Of a stretch of DNA of 64,000 nt, positions 35,391-45,683 are shown in pieces; the first letter of the stretch is position 1; every line of letters begins with the position of its first letter. The position numbers and the translations under genes were made by a program. The stretch covers positions 42,315,059 through 42,379,058 of the forward strand of contig CM053327.1 of NCBI GenBank assembly GCA_028583605.1, read 5' to 3'. This DNA comes from Dastarcus helophoroides. Its lineage: Eukaryota; Arthropoda; Insecta; Coleoptera; Bothrideridae. The notes beneath the pieces are model-generated. The model saw only the letters and a program-made list of their open reading frames with translations, was not told the DNA's origin and did no database searches.

Positions 35391-36575
35391 GAAAAGATCC
35401 TGACAGAATATCACGATGCTCCTACAGCTTCCCATTATGGTGCAGAGCGAACCCTCCAACGTATAGCCAAACGCTACTATTTTCCTGGAATGCGTCGTTT
35501 TATAATCAACTATGTACGAGACTGCCCTGAATGTCAACGATACAAAGCAACTAATCAGAAACCCGCTGGTTTATTACAAACCCCAGCATATGCTCAAAGG
35601 TTCGAAATATTATCGATTGATTTATTTGGACCATTGCCAAAAGATCAAGATGGAAATACTTGGATATTCATCGTGGAAGATGTTTCGACAAAATGGGTTG
35701 AACTATTCCCACTCCAGAAAGCTACAGCCGAAGAATGTGCCCGCGTGCTCATCAATGAAATCTTCTTCAGATATGGACTCGTACGGAAGATCATAAGTGA
35801 CAATGGGCTACAATTCATCTCCTCTGTCATGCAAAAGGTTTGTTTCATTTTGAACATTAAAGAATCATTCACACCATTGTATCATGCTTCTGCCAATATG
35901 GTGGAAAGAAAAAACCGCGACCTGAAGCCAAGGTTAGCTATACTTGTTGAAGATGATCATAGCTCATGGGCTCAGAAGTTGCCTACTATCCGATTTGCTA
36001 TGAATACTGCTTGGTGCGAGGCTACTGGCAAAACAGCAGCTTTTTTAACATTCGCTAGAGAGCTAAGAACATTAGACGACGTATCTCATGATTTGCGTCA
36101 CATTGTCGAAGCCGAAAATTTTGTACCACAAATCACTCCCTACCTCCAGCAAATTACTAGTACCTGGCAAGATGCTAGATCCATAAATGAAAAACAACAG
36201 GATCGTCAGAAGAGTTATTTCGATTCTCACAAGCGAGAGACTATACCATTTGCTATTGGTGATAGAGTTTGGGTAGACACTCATACTCTGAGCAGCTCTG
36301 GAAAAGGCATCACTTCAAAATTTCACCCAAAGCGAGACGGACCTTATGAAATTACCCGAATGATCTCTCCTGTTAGTTTCGAAGTGTCTGATCCCGCGGA
36401 GCCCAGCATTCCTTTAGGTGTATACCATTGTTCCGCTTTAACTCCCGTTCAGGGTCAACCAGCTGAGACACCCGTGGTACCCCTGAAAAGAAGAGGTCGA
36501 CCCCGAAAGAAGAAACGTCCTTCGCCTACTGGTTCCTCCTCGGGTCGAGTTCTGAACCATGGGGGGAGTGTGTAA
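35391..36575 (+). pseudogene. Integrase part of pol, downstream of the stop
   Basis: Same frame as the upstream Gag-Pol, open from 35391 to a TAA in the first bases of the 3' LTR. It has the zinc-binding HHCC region (the His pair around 35415-35440 and CPEC near 35523). The DDE core is complete: IDLFGPL (Asp at about 35619), ISDNGLQF, and ANMVERKNRDLK with the catalytic Glu. A GPYEI motif of the GPY/F module follows near 36340, and a basic tail. The first internal ATG is at 35490, so translation of integrase would need stop read-through or internal initiation. The catalytic residues look intact despite the break. Confidence 0.85.
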
Positions 36576-36780
36576 CGCGTAAAATACCAAGAAGCCGACC
36601 CTGTCACTTGGCCCGGCAGAGATCGGATGTTTCCGAAGAGAGTTCGGCATATAATCGAGATACCCGCGCTCGTTGTGGTAACCTAACCTAACTTAACATA
36701 ATAAACTCCCGCATAGCACAGTTTTCTCTGTTATTTCTGAAAACCCCGAAAAATCTTCACTAACCACCCAGTTAGTTATA
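36571..36780 (+). repeat. 3' LTR of the Ty3/gypsy element
   Basis: 210 bp, one base different from the 5' LTR. It follows a G-rich polypurine tract and is followed by target duplicate AACT. Confidence 0.93.
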
Positions 36781-36784
36781 AACT

Positions 36785-38026
36785 TTACTTTCTACTCTTA
36801 CAATAAAGGTTTCAACCAGTGTTAAAGCTTTAATTTTATATTTTTAAGGTTTTAAATTTAATCAAGACTCTTTTTTTTAAGAACACAAGTCATTTATTTA
36901 AAATCTTGACTTTAAATGAAATATTTTAATTTTTTTCAAATGATTTTGATTTAGTTGCAAAGTTTTATCTTTAACCTCAAAATGTTGACCTATGTTTTGA
37001 AATTTTAGAACATTATGAATTTTTTGAAATCCTGGAATATTTTCCTAAAATTGTCTATTTTTTTTACTATTTTTCTCGCAACTTTTCTGAATTCAAAATT
37101 TTGGCCTTATTTAGCTATTTTTTTTTATTTTCGACCTTAATATCGAAGTATTCGACTTGAGATTTCGAGTGAAAACTTGAATATTCAAATATTTTTCTTT
37201 CGACTTTTTTCTATTTTTAAGGTTATTTCTGCAATGTTTATCTTTTCTAAATTTACAATTTCCATTAGCCAAGTTTCTTCTGAAAGATTATTTTTAAAAT
37301 TGAAATATACTCGTATAACCAAATAGACTACGAAATAATTTAAATCAAAATAATATTAAGGCATCTATGCTCATGGCTCTTGAAAGAAATATTTTAATAC
37401 AAAGCGAAAACAATGAAATATTAAAATATATTTAATCTACAAGCAAAAATTTGTCAACTTTATTGTAAAAGTAATTTACATTTACTCGAGCCGTAAAAAT
37501 TATAAGTGCAGATATTTACCACATTCGTTTACTGAGTACTTCAAGACAGTACGTGAATTGGATTTAGGGTAAGAGTTTACAGCATAATAATGGAATTATA
37601 ACCCCTCACTAAAGGGCCGCTGACTTGAGTAACCCGTGTAAACTTCAGAACTTTTAAGTTTGCGCATCTTTACATGCTCACAATACCGCCTACTGTGTTC
37701 AGTTTTTGTTAGTGGTGTTTTCGTACTTAACTCACTAGATTCTCTATTTTCAATCTCTCGTAAACGTTTTTTACGCTCTCAATATGTCTTACACTTTTCG
37801 CTATTTTTCATACTCTTAATATCCATAGCTGATAGCCTTATCCAATGAAACGTCACTGGGTTAAACGAATATGGTGCACTGCGGTGAACTGTAAACTAAC
37901 ATTCTCTCATAGTTTTTATGTCGGCTTCTCGACGCCGAGAGCGCTCGACTGGCGATCCGAGTATGTCCAACCGACCGACACCTTGTTCTTCAAGCTTGAA
38001 CGAAAACCCGAAACTTCACCCCATAT
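36785..38026. other. Rest of the hAT-bounded block
   Basis: 36800-37260 is T-rich GAAATTT-type DNA continuing from 31690. 37260-38200 is non-repetitive by eye and may hold original hAT interior sequence. No transposase domain could be read in any frame. Confidence 0.35.
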
Positions 38027-38380
38027 CTCAACATAAACATTTCCAATGTTAAAAATAAATTTTAAAATCCTGTTACTTCGTAAAAGAAACTTGACATCTC
38101 TATAAAAAGAAATCAGGAAAAAATTAAACTCTCTTCAAAAAATTGTTCAAGGAAAAGTCTTCGGAAAATTTTGAGAAAAATTCCTAAGCGAAATTGGGGG
38201 TGCTGCCTATGCGCGAGCCACCACTGGTCCTGATATAGATTAACTCCCAAAAGCGTATACTATTTAACTCTGAGGCCACGAACGTCTCCCCAATGGAATT
38301 TGATTATTGTAAATGCCAGTTTTAATTAAGGAGCTGCCCAACAACAAACTCTCCCTACATCATACTCTATTTTTCTTCAG

Positions 38381-38669
38381 GTTGTGCAGCAAATGAATTG
38401 AGTTGTGACGACTGGTCAAGAACTAAACGAGGAACTTGCATACCATTGAACCAGCGCTGCGACGGAATCAGACAATGCGAAGTTACTGGCAAAGACGAGG
38501 AGGACTGCTCCATATTAGTGGATCACGTTGGGGATCAGCAACAAAACAAAGTTTCCAATGCTGTAGGATTTCTCCATCGGAATCACAAGGGGAAGTGGTA
38601 CCCGACGTGTTTTGGTACAGACGTATGGGCAGCTGACGTGTGTTCGATCGAAGGTGGACCGAGCACAGT
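38381..38669 (+). CDS. ndl: Nudel-like protease exon 4 (LDLa and start of an SRCR-like domain)
   Basis: Runs from acceptor ttcttcag|GT (restores GGT) to donor GT|gtaaat at 38670. The first module is LDLa-like: [42 protein letters not shown]. It is followed by an SRCR-like start ([20 protein letters not shown], then [14 protein letters not shown]). The last two bases GT join the A of exon 5. The alternative donor at 38668 would shift the frame and is rejected. The SRCR-like fold continues in exon 5. Confidence 0.88.
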
Positions 38670-38722
38670 GTAAATTCTTTCAAAAGTAGACCATATCAAT
38701 ATAATTGGGCAATATTTTTCAG

Positions 38723-39154
38723 AACCCCAAAAACGCATATGATGTTTACACCTGATAATTATGATGGGGCTTTCATCAATATCCTTCCAGATAATAGAAT
38801 CAGCATAGTTAATACGTGTGTTCAAGATAGAGCGGCATTTGTGGAATGTCCACCAATATTTTGTGGCCTAAGAATGACAATAAAAAATCTATATAGACCA
38901 TCGGAGCTTGATACGGAAATAGAAGATATTATAAACCATTTGGAAAGAGCGAATTTAGAAATGAATTTAGAGTCGACTAATAGCAGTAAAGAGGATTTAG
39001 GGATAATCGATAACAGTAGAGTTGTGGGTGGTACACCTAGTCAGCCTGCGGCTTGGCCATGGATTGTGTCCATTTATAAAAATGGCGTTTTTCACTGCGG
39101 GGGAGTTTTAATTAATGAACTGTGGATAGTGACCGCCGCCCATTGCATTGCTAA
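38723..39154 (+). CDS. ndl: Nudel-like protease exon 5 (SRCR-like end, activation site, catalytic His)
   Basis: Runs from acceptor tttttcag|A to donor AA|gtaaga at 39155. It completes the SRCR-like domain ([19 protein letters not shown]). After an acidic linker it gives the protease activation site [20 protein letters not shown], cleaved after Arg, and the catalytic His in WIVTAAHC. Intron 4 (38670-38722) is only 53 bp. Cleavage at Arg indicates activation by a trypsin-like enzyme, possibly itself, as Nudel is reported to autoactivate (family knowledge). Confidence 0.92.
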
Positions 39155-39185
39155 GTAAGATCTTCTTTGAGAAGTAGTGTTATTT

Positions 39186-39935
39186 CCATTCTTGCTTATT
39201 GGTTTTCCTTCGCCAGTTACTCCTTCCACAATTTTAGATTTCCAAAAACCTTCTGTTGGGGATTGACAACCTCTTATAGATTGCCCCAAGCAGCGATTGC
39301 GTTGGATCTTTATCAATCGCTGTTTGTGATTGAACACTGAAAAATACTCAAAACTATCTTAGGATTTGAACGACGTAAAACCAGTCTTACATGGTGATTG
39401 ACAAATAAAGATGCAACGCAATCGCAATCCCTTAAAGAATGCCCCAAGCAGCGATTGAGTTGCATCTTTGTTTGTCGATCGCTGTTTGTGATTCAACATT
39501 GAAAAGCACTTAAAATGATCTTAGGATTTAAACGATGTAAAACTAGTTTTACATGGCGATTGACAAATGAAGATGCAACGCAATCGCTTGACTTTTTCTT
39601 CGCCAGCTACTCCTTCCACAATTCTAGATTTCCAGTAACCTTCTGTTATGATTTCGCAATCTCTTAAAGATTGCTCCCGGCAGCGATTGAGTTGCATCTT
39701 TGTTTGTCAATCGCTGTTTGTGACTCAACATTGAAAATCACTTAAAATTATCTTAGGATTTAAGCGATGTAAAGCTAGTTTTACATGGTGACTGACAAAC
39801 AAAGATCCAACGCAATGGCTGCTTGGGGCAATCTATAAGAAATTGCCAATCCTTAACAAACGGTTACTGAAAATTTAGAAATGTGGAAGGAATACTGGCG
39901 AAAGAAACAACTAATAAAACATGAATGAAAATTGA
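39186..39935. mobile_element. Diverged Penelope-like terminal repeats in intron 5
   Basis: Repeated units 'ccttcgccagttactccttcc', 'cagcgattgcgttggatctt', 'caatcgctgtttgtgattca' and 'cactgaaaaatactcaaaac' occur two to three times in the same direction. A final inverted piece follows ('gattgccaatccttaac...gtggaaggaatactggcg'). They are diverged relatives of the snapback at 21695-22377 and the element end at 44845. Confidence 0.7.
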
Positions 39936-39985
39936 TAAAGAATAACTGACCAAAGAAGCAACTAATAAAACATGAATGAAAATTG

Positions 39986-40227
39986 TATGCAAGTAGAATG
40001 CAACCTAGACTACAGCCCTCCGGGCGTATAGCGTGTAGATAGCTGAACTACCAACAGTTGAAACACTGCCACCTAGCGAAGCGGTTGCTCTCTAGGAAAA
40101 AGTTCCCAGAAGACAAGGATTCTAATGCACAGACCAATAGGTTTGAACATTTATTAGATTCGAAGTTTGGAAACCAAACTTCGAATCTAGTAAATGTTCA
40201 AACCTATTGGTCTGTGCATTAGAATCC
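39986..40227. mobile_element. Hammerhead element copy 3, short snapback without a core
   Basis: A 242-bp insertion flanked by a perfect 14-bp duplication, atgaatgaaaattg (39972-39985 and 40228-40241). It starts 'tatgcaagtagaatgcaacc' and ends 'tctgtgcattagaatcc'. In the middle 'cgaagtttggaaacc' meets its own inverse, so the ribozyme core is missing. Confidence 0.85.
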
Positions 40228-40318
40228 ATGAATGAAAATTGATAAGTCAGTTCGTTTATTGTCAATTTATGTATATCCACATGATGTATATCCACATGAA
40301 CTTGATACAATTTTTCAG

Positions 40319-40617
40319 ATACTGGCAATATTACTACGAAATTCAAGCGGGTATGCTTCGAAGATTTTCCCATTCACCAATGGAGCAAAATAGATGGGCT
40401 GTGGTAGCCATAGCTCATCATAATTATGACCAAGCTAATTTAAAAAATGACATCGCTGTTATGAGGTTAAATGCTCCACTACGATTCAACAGATATACTC
40501 GACCCATTTGCTTACCATCAGAAACCACCGCTGGAAGAGATTTCATTCATGGTCCTTCGCCTGGAACGATTTGTACGACAGTGGGTTGGGGGGCTACAGT
40601 TGAACATGGCACTGATC
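40319..40617 (+). CDS. ndl: Nudel-like protease exon 6 (catalytic Asp)
   Basis: Runs from acceptor tttttcag|A (AA+A) to donor C|gtaagt at 40618. It encodes the protease middle, [15 protein letters not shown], then NDIAVMRL with the catalytic Asp. PICLPSE and CTTVGWG follow, the usual S1-family Cys and Gly-Trp-Gly turn. Open frames before 40319 are intronic. Confidence 0.93.
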
Positions 40618-41338
40618 GTAAGTCTCTCTCATCTACTATTGGGAACTTGATTTATCACGACGTACTATCCCAAAATTAAAAATAGCTAGATTGTCTATAC
40701 GTCAGATTCCAACATTTTACTTGCTCCAAAAAAATCAAAGAAATGCTTGAGTGTCATAAAATTTTGGAAAAATAGTGAACTTTCTTTAGCGCTCTAACGC
40801 TAACAGTGAGATCATTTTATAGTTTTAATGACTTTTTTTTGGTGGAACGGACTGGTCCTTGGTTATCTTCAAAAATTTTGTCCCCTGAAACCAAGAAAGA
40901 TTAAAAAACAATCTTTCTTGGTTTCAGGGGACAAGATTTTGTACACACATTTTGTCCCCTGAAACCAAGAAGGATTAAAAAACAATCTTTTTTGGTTTCA
41001 GGCGACAAGATTTGCATTTCAAGTTTTAATGACGACAAGAATTCTGGTTTTTGACACCAATGGGATTGGGAGTCAAGTGATAAGTCATTTAAAAGGGTGA
41101 TTCCTTATACTCTAGCTTTCATACACTTTAAATATCGTTAATTTGAGAGATAGTCCAATCGTTAAAGTGTTGAAACACTTTTAGTAGTTCTTTGACACGG
41201 TCCAATCCCCCGGAAGAAGTGTATCCTGTACTTCAAAGCAAGAGTGACAACGGTATAACCGATCTTATTGATTCTACTCCCCCCCCCCATTTTTTGAGCA
41301 CTACTATTTCTACATCACAAGTAACATCTTATTTATAG
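40618..41338 (+). other. Intron 6 with foldback repeat and Penelope-like terminal motif
   Basis: Contains two inverted pairs of the CCCCTGAAACCAAGAAA family (about 40855-40945 and 40955-41010). It also contains a copy of the terminal motif 'tagttctttgacacggtcca' (about 41180-41205). A poly-C run of about ten bases is near 41279-41288. Confidence 0.7.
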
Positions 41339-41614
41339 CTGACCATATGAGAGAAGTTGAAATACCAATTCTGAAGCACTGCAAGCATGTCGAAGACGAA
41401 CAAGGTGATGAAATTTGTGCTGGTCTTCTCGAAGGTGGCAAAGATGCTTGCCAGGGTGATAGCGGAGGGCCTCTTATGTGCAGAAATCCGAATAATCCAG
41501 CCCAATGGTATTTAGCTGGTATTGTGAGTCATGGCGAAGGTTGTGCTAGACCAAACGAACCAGGCGTTTACACGAAAGTTGGCAAATTTGTGAACTGGAT
41601 AGCTGAAAACATTA
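41339..41614 (+). CDS. ndl: Nudel-like protease exon 7 (catalytic Ser)
   Basis: Runs from acceptor tttatag|CT (restores CCT) to donor A|gtaagc at 41615. It contains REVEIPIL, the catalytic serine in [14 protein letters not shown], and [12 protein letters not shown], ending with [14 protein letters not shown]. The Asp six residues before the Ser sets trypsin-like Arg/Lys specificity. With exons 5 and 6 this completes a protease with all three catalytic residues. Confidence 0.95.
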
Positions 41615-41663
41615 GTAAGCTATCGACCTTGCCCCAATCCTCTCACTAACCTTGAGATTACAG

Positions 41664-42015
41664 AGAACGACAAATTAATCACTCGGGTGCCGCTCCAACA
41701 TTGCCCAGGATTCACATGCAAGGGATCGAAGAGGTGTATTCCCAAGAAACGGAGATGTGATAGAATTGTGGATTGTATGATGGGAGATGATGAGATAGGT
41801 TGTGAGCATTCAACGCACCAGATTTTTAAATCAGTAGAGTCGAGTATTTTTAAATTGGCGAAATCATCAAAAGGGGAAAGTGTAAGTAAGGAGTCTGAGC
41901 CATCGGAGGCTATTTTAAAAGCTCAAAGTGAAGTGGATCAACCTCAACAAATCGATAAAGCGATAAAATTTAAATCCGGGAATGAAACATCTTTGGAATA
42001 TTTTAAATGTACAAA
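41664..42015 (+). CDS. ndl: Nudel-like protease exon 8 (LDLa and Ser/Lys-rich linker)
   Basis: Runs from acceptor attacag|AG (joins A+AG) to donor AA|gtaagt at 42016. It encodes an LDLa module [35 protein letters not shown] hydrophilic linker of about 70 residues rich in Ser, Lys and Glu follows, then FKCTK. Intron 7 is 49 bp (41615-41663). Confidence 0.9.
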
Positions 42016-42062
42016 GTAAGTGACCCTTTAAAGTTGTTACGTACTAGCACAACTTCCTTTAG

Positions 42063-42232
42063 AATGTTACAGCTAATTACCTCTAATAAAATGTGCAATA
42101 AAATATTAGACTGCGAGGATGGCACTGATGAAAGAGATTGTTCCTGCGTTGATTACCTCAGACAATCTTATCCATTGGCAATTTGTAATGGAATAACAGA
42201 TTGTGCTGATCTTTCAGATGAGAACGATTGTG
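42063..42232 (+). CDS. ndl: Nudel-like protease exon 9 (LDLa repeats)
   Basis: Runs from acceptor cctttag|A to donor G|gtaagt at 42233, after a 47-bp intron. LDLa end [19 protein letters not shown], then a second short module [21 protein letters not shown]. Calcium-box acidic residues (DGTDE, DLSDE) are kept. The intron-retained reading also stays open, so phase alone does not prove this short intron, but the donor and acceptor are good. Confidence 0.85.
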
Positions 42233-42424
42233 GTAAGTTTGAGTATTATTTTCAGTTTATAAAAGTAATCGCGAAATCCATCATTGTGTTTCGCTTCTAA
42301 TTCATTCGAAACCCTAAAATCTTCATCAGTTTGGTCTTTGAGGCCAAGCAAAGTCGTAAAAGTTGTAAAATTTTAAGAACACTCAGCAACACATATCAAG
42401 AGTTTCTTTTCTCGCTGACAGATC

Positions 42425-43340
42425 TCTTCGAATCATCGGCGTCTCATCCGAGACGTCTTATGATCTTTCTCCTAGCTCCTACGAATAGAGAATACCTGAC
42501 AAAGTAGTCACATTCGTTGGACTCTGTCATTTGATATCCAATTCTCTCGCTGGCAGATCTCTTCAGATCGTCGACGATGGAATCTCATCCGAGACATTTG
42601 CGATTAATACAGGGGTGCCCCAGAGATCTGTTCTGTTTCCTATTGCGTTTCTGTTACACATAAATGATTTCTCAGCTTCAACTTCCAATCCAATATACAG
42701 CTAAGCAGATGAGGGTAGCCTGGTGTCATCTTTTTTTCTCCGACAATCCATTATCTGTTGCTGCTTCAGATCGGTTAAGGGAACAGCAGATATAGATGAT
42801 GAATTTGGATCTCGAAACCATTCTGGTGTAAAGTAAGAAAAATCTGGTCGACTTCAAAGCTTCAAAAATTTAGATCGCCGTTTTCTCTAGAAGAAAACGT
42901 CAAGGGATAATGCAACAAATATACTCATGGGTGGAAAAACCCGATGGAATTTAATCTGTTTTTCATAGGAGCGAATGCGAGCACTAACTTCTCTTGGGAC
43001 GGTCATATGCGCACCATTACCAAGTCCGATTAAAAAACACAACAAAGGTTGCAGCAAGAGTAACCTTTTTTGTGTTTCTTAATCTTTCTTGGTTTCAGGA
43101 GACAAGTTCTGTATTTCAATCTTTCTTTGTAGAAAAGAAAAAAGCTTTTCTACTCTTGGGACGGTCATGTGCCCACCATTACCAAGTCCGCCTCTCAGAA
43201 ACTGGGTTAAAAAGAGCTAAAAAGTACTTCACATTTCATCAGCTGCTCACTCTATACAAAGCTCAATACTGTTCTCGTGTTTGGAGTTCAGCCCCAATGC
43301 GCCCTTTGGCTCTTTGTAGAACTCTTTCTTTGTATGGTAG
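42425..43340 (+). pseudogene. Jockey-like LINE reverse transcriptase fragment
   Basis: Frames on the + strand read CHLISNSLAGRSLQIV, then GVPQRSVLFPIAFLLHINDF (RT core after the catalytic region, from about 42525). Then come REQQ...MNLDLETI, KNLVDFKASK and, after several frame changes, FSWDGHMRTITKS and RAKKYFTFHQLLTLYKAQ (about 43205-43262). This order is that of the RT and thumb of Jockey/CR1-group non-LTR retrotransposons. A short partial duplicate lies at 42415-42470. It is interrupted by foldback repeats (43030-43130) and stops. The same family reappears at 63744-64000. Confidence 0.75.
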
Positions 43341-44844
43341 AACGGACAGGCCCTTGGTTATCTTCAAAAATTGAACCGTCCCAAGAGTAGAAAGGCTTTT
43401 TTCTTGTCTACAAAGAAAGATTGAAATACAGAACTTGTCCCCTGAAACCAAGAAAGATTAAAAAACACAACAAACGTTGCAGCAAGAGCTACCTTTGTTG
43501 TGTTTCTTAATCTTTCTTGGTTTCAGGAGACAAGTTCTGTATTTCAATCTTTCTTTGTAGAAAAGAAAAAAGCTTTGCTATCCTTGGGATGGCCATGTGC
43601 CCACCATTATCAAGTCCGCCTCAGAAGCTAGACTAAAAAGAGTTAAAAGTACTTCACATTTGATCAACTGCTCACTCTATACAAAGCTCAAGTTAGCCAA
43701 CACTAGAATACTATTCTCGTGCTTGGAGTTTAGCCCCAATGCACACTTTGGCTCTTTGTAGGACTCTTTGTATGGTGGAACGGGCTGGCCCTTGGTTATC
43801 TTCAAAAATTGAAATACAGAACTTGTTCCCTGAAACCAAGAAAGATTAAAAAACACAACAAAGGTTGCAGCAAGAGCTACCTTTGTTGTGTTTCTTAATC
43901 TTTCTTTGTAGAAAAGAAAAAAGCTTCTCTACTCTTGGGACGGTCATGTGCCCACCATTATCAAGTCCGCCTCAGAAGCTGGACCAAAAAGAGCTAAAAA
44001 GTACTTCATTTTTGATCAACTGCTCACTCTATACAAAGCTCAAGTTAGCCAACACTAGAATACTGTTCTCGTGTTTGGAGTTCAGCCCCAATGCACACAT
44101 TTTGTAGAGCTCTTTCTTTATATGGTGGAACGGACTGGCCCTTGGTCATCTTCACAAATTGAAATGCAGGACTTGTCTCCTGAATCCAAGAAAGATTAAA
44201 AAACACAACAAAGGTTGCACCAAGAGCTACCTTTGTTGTGTTTTTTAATCTTTCTTGGTTTCAGGGGGCAAGTTCTGTATTTCAATCTTTCTTTGTAGAA
44301 AAGAAAAAAGCTTTTCTACTCTTGGGAAGGTCATGTGCCCACCATTATCAAGTTCGCCTCTCAGAAGCTGGGGTAAAAAGAGCTAAAAAGTACTTCACAT
44401 TTCATCAACTGCTCACTCTATACAAAGCTCAAGTTAGCCAACACTAGAATACTGTTCTTGTGCTTGGAGTTTAGCTCCAATGCACACTTTGGCTCCTTGT
44501 AGAACCCTTTGTATGGTGGAACGGGCTGGCCCTTGGTTATCTTCAAAAATTGAAAAACAGAACTTGTTCCCTGAAACCAAGAAAGATTAAAAAACACAAC
44601 AAAGGTTGCACCAAAAGCTACCTTTGTTGTGTTTTATAATCCTTTTTGGTTTCAGGGAACACGTTCTGTATTTCAATCTTTCTTTGTAGAAAAGAAAAAA
44701 GCTTTTCTACCCTTGGGACGGTCATGTGCCCACCATTATCAAGTTCGCCTCAGAAGCTGGACTAAAAAGAGCTAAAAAGTACTTCACATTTGATCAACTG
44801 CTCACTCTATACAAAGCTCAAGTTAGCCAACACTAGAATACTGT
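43130..44844 (+). repeat. Tandem LINE-thumb plus foldback units
   Basis: Five units of roughly 350-430 bp begin at 'gtagaaaagaaaaaagcttt' (about 43127, 43557, 43910, 44295 and 44686). Each holds the LINE piece 'gacggtcatgtgcccaccat' to 'ctctatacaaagctcaagtt'. Each pair is separated by the inverted 'cccctgaaaccaagaaagat'/'atctttcttggtttcagggg' hairpin. The LINE thumb fragment thus became part of a tandem array. Confidence 0.75.
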
Positions 44845-45226
44845 ATTCTCTGTAATTTATTTGCGAAGTATTCATATTTTTTTATTCAGTTTATTGGCTT
44901 TTTCTTCGCCGGTCACTCCTTTCACAATCCTAAATTTCAGTACCTTCTATTAAGGAATGGCAATCTGTTTTAGATTGCCGCAAACAGCGATTGCGTTGGA
45001 TCTTGGTTTGTCAATCGCTGTTTGGGACTCAACACTGAAAAACACTTAAAACTATATTAAAATTCAAACGACGTAAAAAATAAATAACAACAAGATTATT
45101 CCAAATTTTAACGTTTCGGGCAGTGTTATTCTCTGCCCGTCGTCAGAAAACCAATTCAAAAATATTCCTTTACAAATTTTTTGTAAGCTGTCAGAAAATA
45201 ATTCTGACAGTTTATTAGGTTATTCC

Positions 45227-45560
45227 CTAGGTGATTCTAAGGCGACCCAGTTGTTTTTCTCGTTTTAACAATGGCAGCCACATACCGTTAATATCAATAG
45301 AACAATTTGCGACACAGTTATCTCCATTTAGTAAAATTAAAGCTGCTTCTTTAATTTTTCTTTTTTTATAATGTGTTTCTTTGCCAATAATGCAGGATTT
45401 TGTCCACTGAATTCTGTGATCGTATTGAAAAGAGTGTTCGCAAATTTTCGATTTTGAAAAATCTCCCTTACTTAGGTAATTCTTATGTTCGTTAATACGA
45501 ATCCACATAGGTCTGGATGTTTCACCTATGTAAATTTTGTTGCATTCGCAAGTTATTTTA
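45227..45560 (-). pseudogene. GIY-YIG endonuclease domain of the Penelope-like element
   Basis: Minus strand: NKIYIGETSRPMWIRINEHK followed by CEHSFQYDHRIQW and KKRKIKEAALILLNGDNCVA. This is the YIGxTxR...R..EH pattern and the C-terminal Glu region of GIY-YIG nucleases that follow the RT in Penelope-like elements. It is in a different frame from the RT, so the protein is broken by at least one frameshift. Confidence 0.85.
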
Positions 45561-45683
45561 TAAATACAATTTTTAGTATGTTGTGTTTCATTTTTTGGTT
45601 TTGTATTTACTAGTAATGATCTTAGAGTATTTTGGGTTTTGAATGCTGTACGTATATTGAACTTTTGGCCTATTCGTTTGATT

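Larger units (their letters stand above)
31692..36780 (+). mobile_element. Ty3/gypsy LTR retrotransposon, near-complete, no env
   Basis: A 5089-bp element bounded by 210-bp LTRs (31692-31901 and 36571-36780) that differ by one base (gaagagTgttc versus gaagagAgttc). It is flanked by a 4-bp duplication, AACT (31688-31691 and 36781-36784). A primer-binding-type sequence TGGCGTCCAACTTGTGGC starts at 31903, resembling the complement of a lysine tRNA 3' end. A G-rich polypurine tract (ggggggag) precedes the 3' LTR. Gag-Pol is one frame broken by one stop. There is no envelope frame. Near-identical LTRs indicate a recent insertion. Confidence 0.95.
18040..38226. mobile_element. hAT-type terminal inverted repeats bounding a 20.2-kb block
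   Basis: Left end CAGTGGTGGCTCG at 18040; right end CGAGCCACCACTG finishing at 38226. Similarity continues inward ('gggggtgctg' on the left, 'gggggtgctgcc' before the right end; both ends carry the same GGGGGTGCTG/CAGCACCCCC relation). Flanking 8-mers gtcctgac (18032-18039) and gtcctgat (38227-38234) match at 7 of 8 positions. 8-bp duplications and CAGTGG-type ends are typical of the hAT superfamily. No hAT transposase reading frame was recognised inside, so this may be a non-autonomous element expanded by later nested insertions. Confidence 0.65.
14432..38380 (+). other. Intron 3 (about 24 kb, transposon-filled)
   Basis: Phase agrees at both ends (G|gtaagt; ttcttcag|GT, restoring GGT). About 20.2 kb of it lies between hAT-type termini at 18040 and 38226; without that block the intron would be about 3.8 kb. 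Nested elements are listed separately. The stretches 24490-24910 and 27110-27990 show no recognised feature. Confidence 0.7.

Noticed and set aside
31692..36780. Infectious errantivirus with env
   Set aside because: No third reading frame lies between integrase and the 3' LTR; integrase ends inside the LTR.
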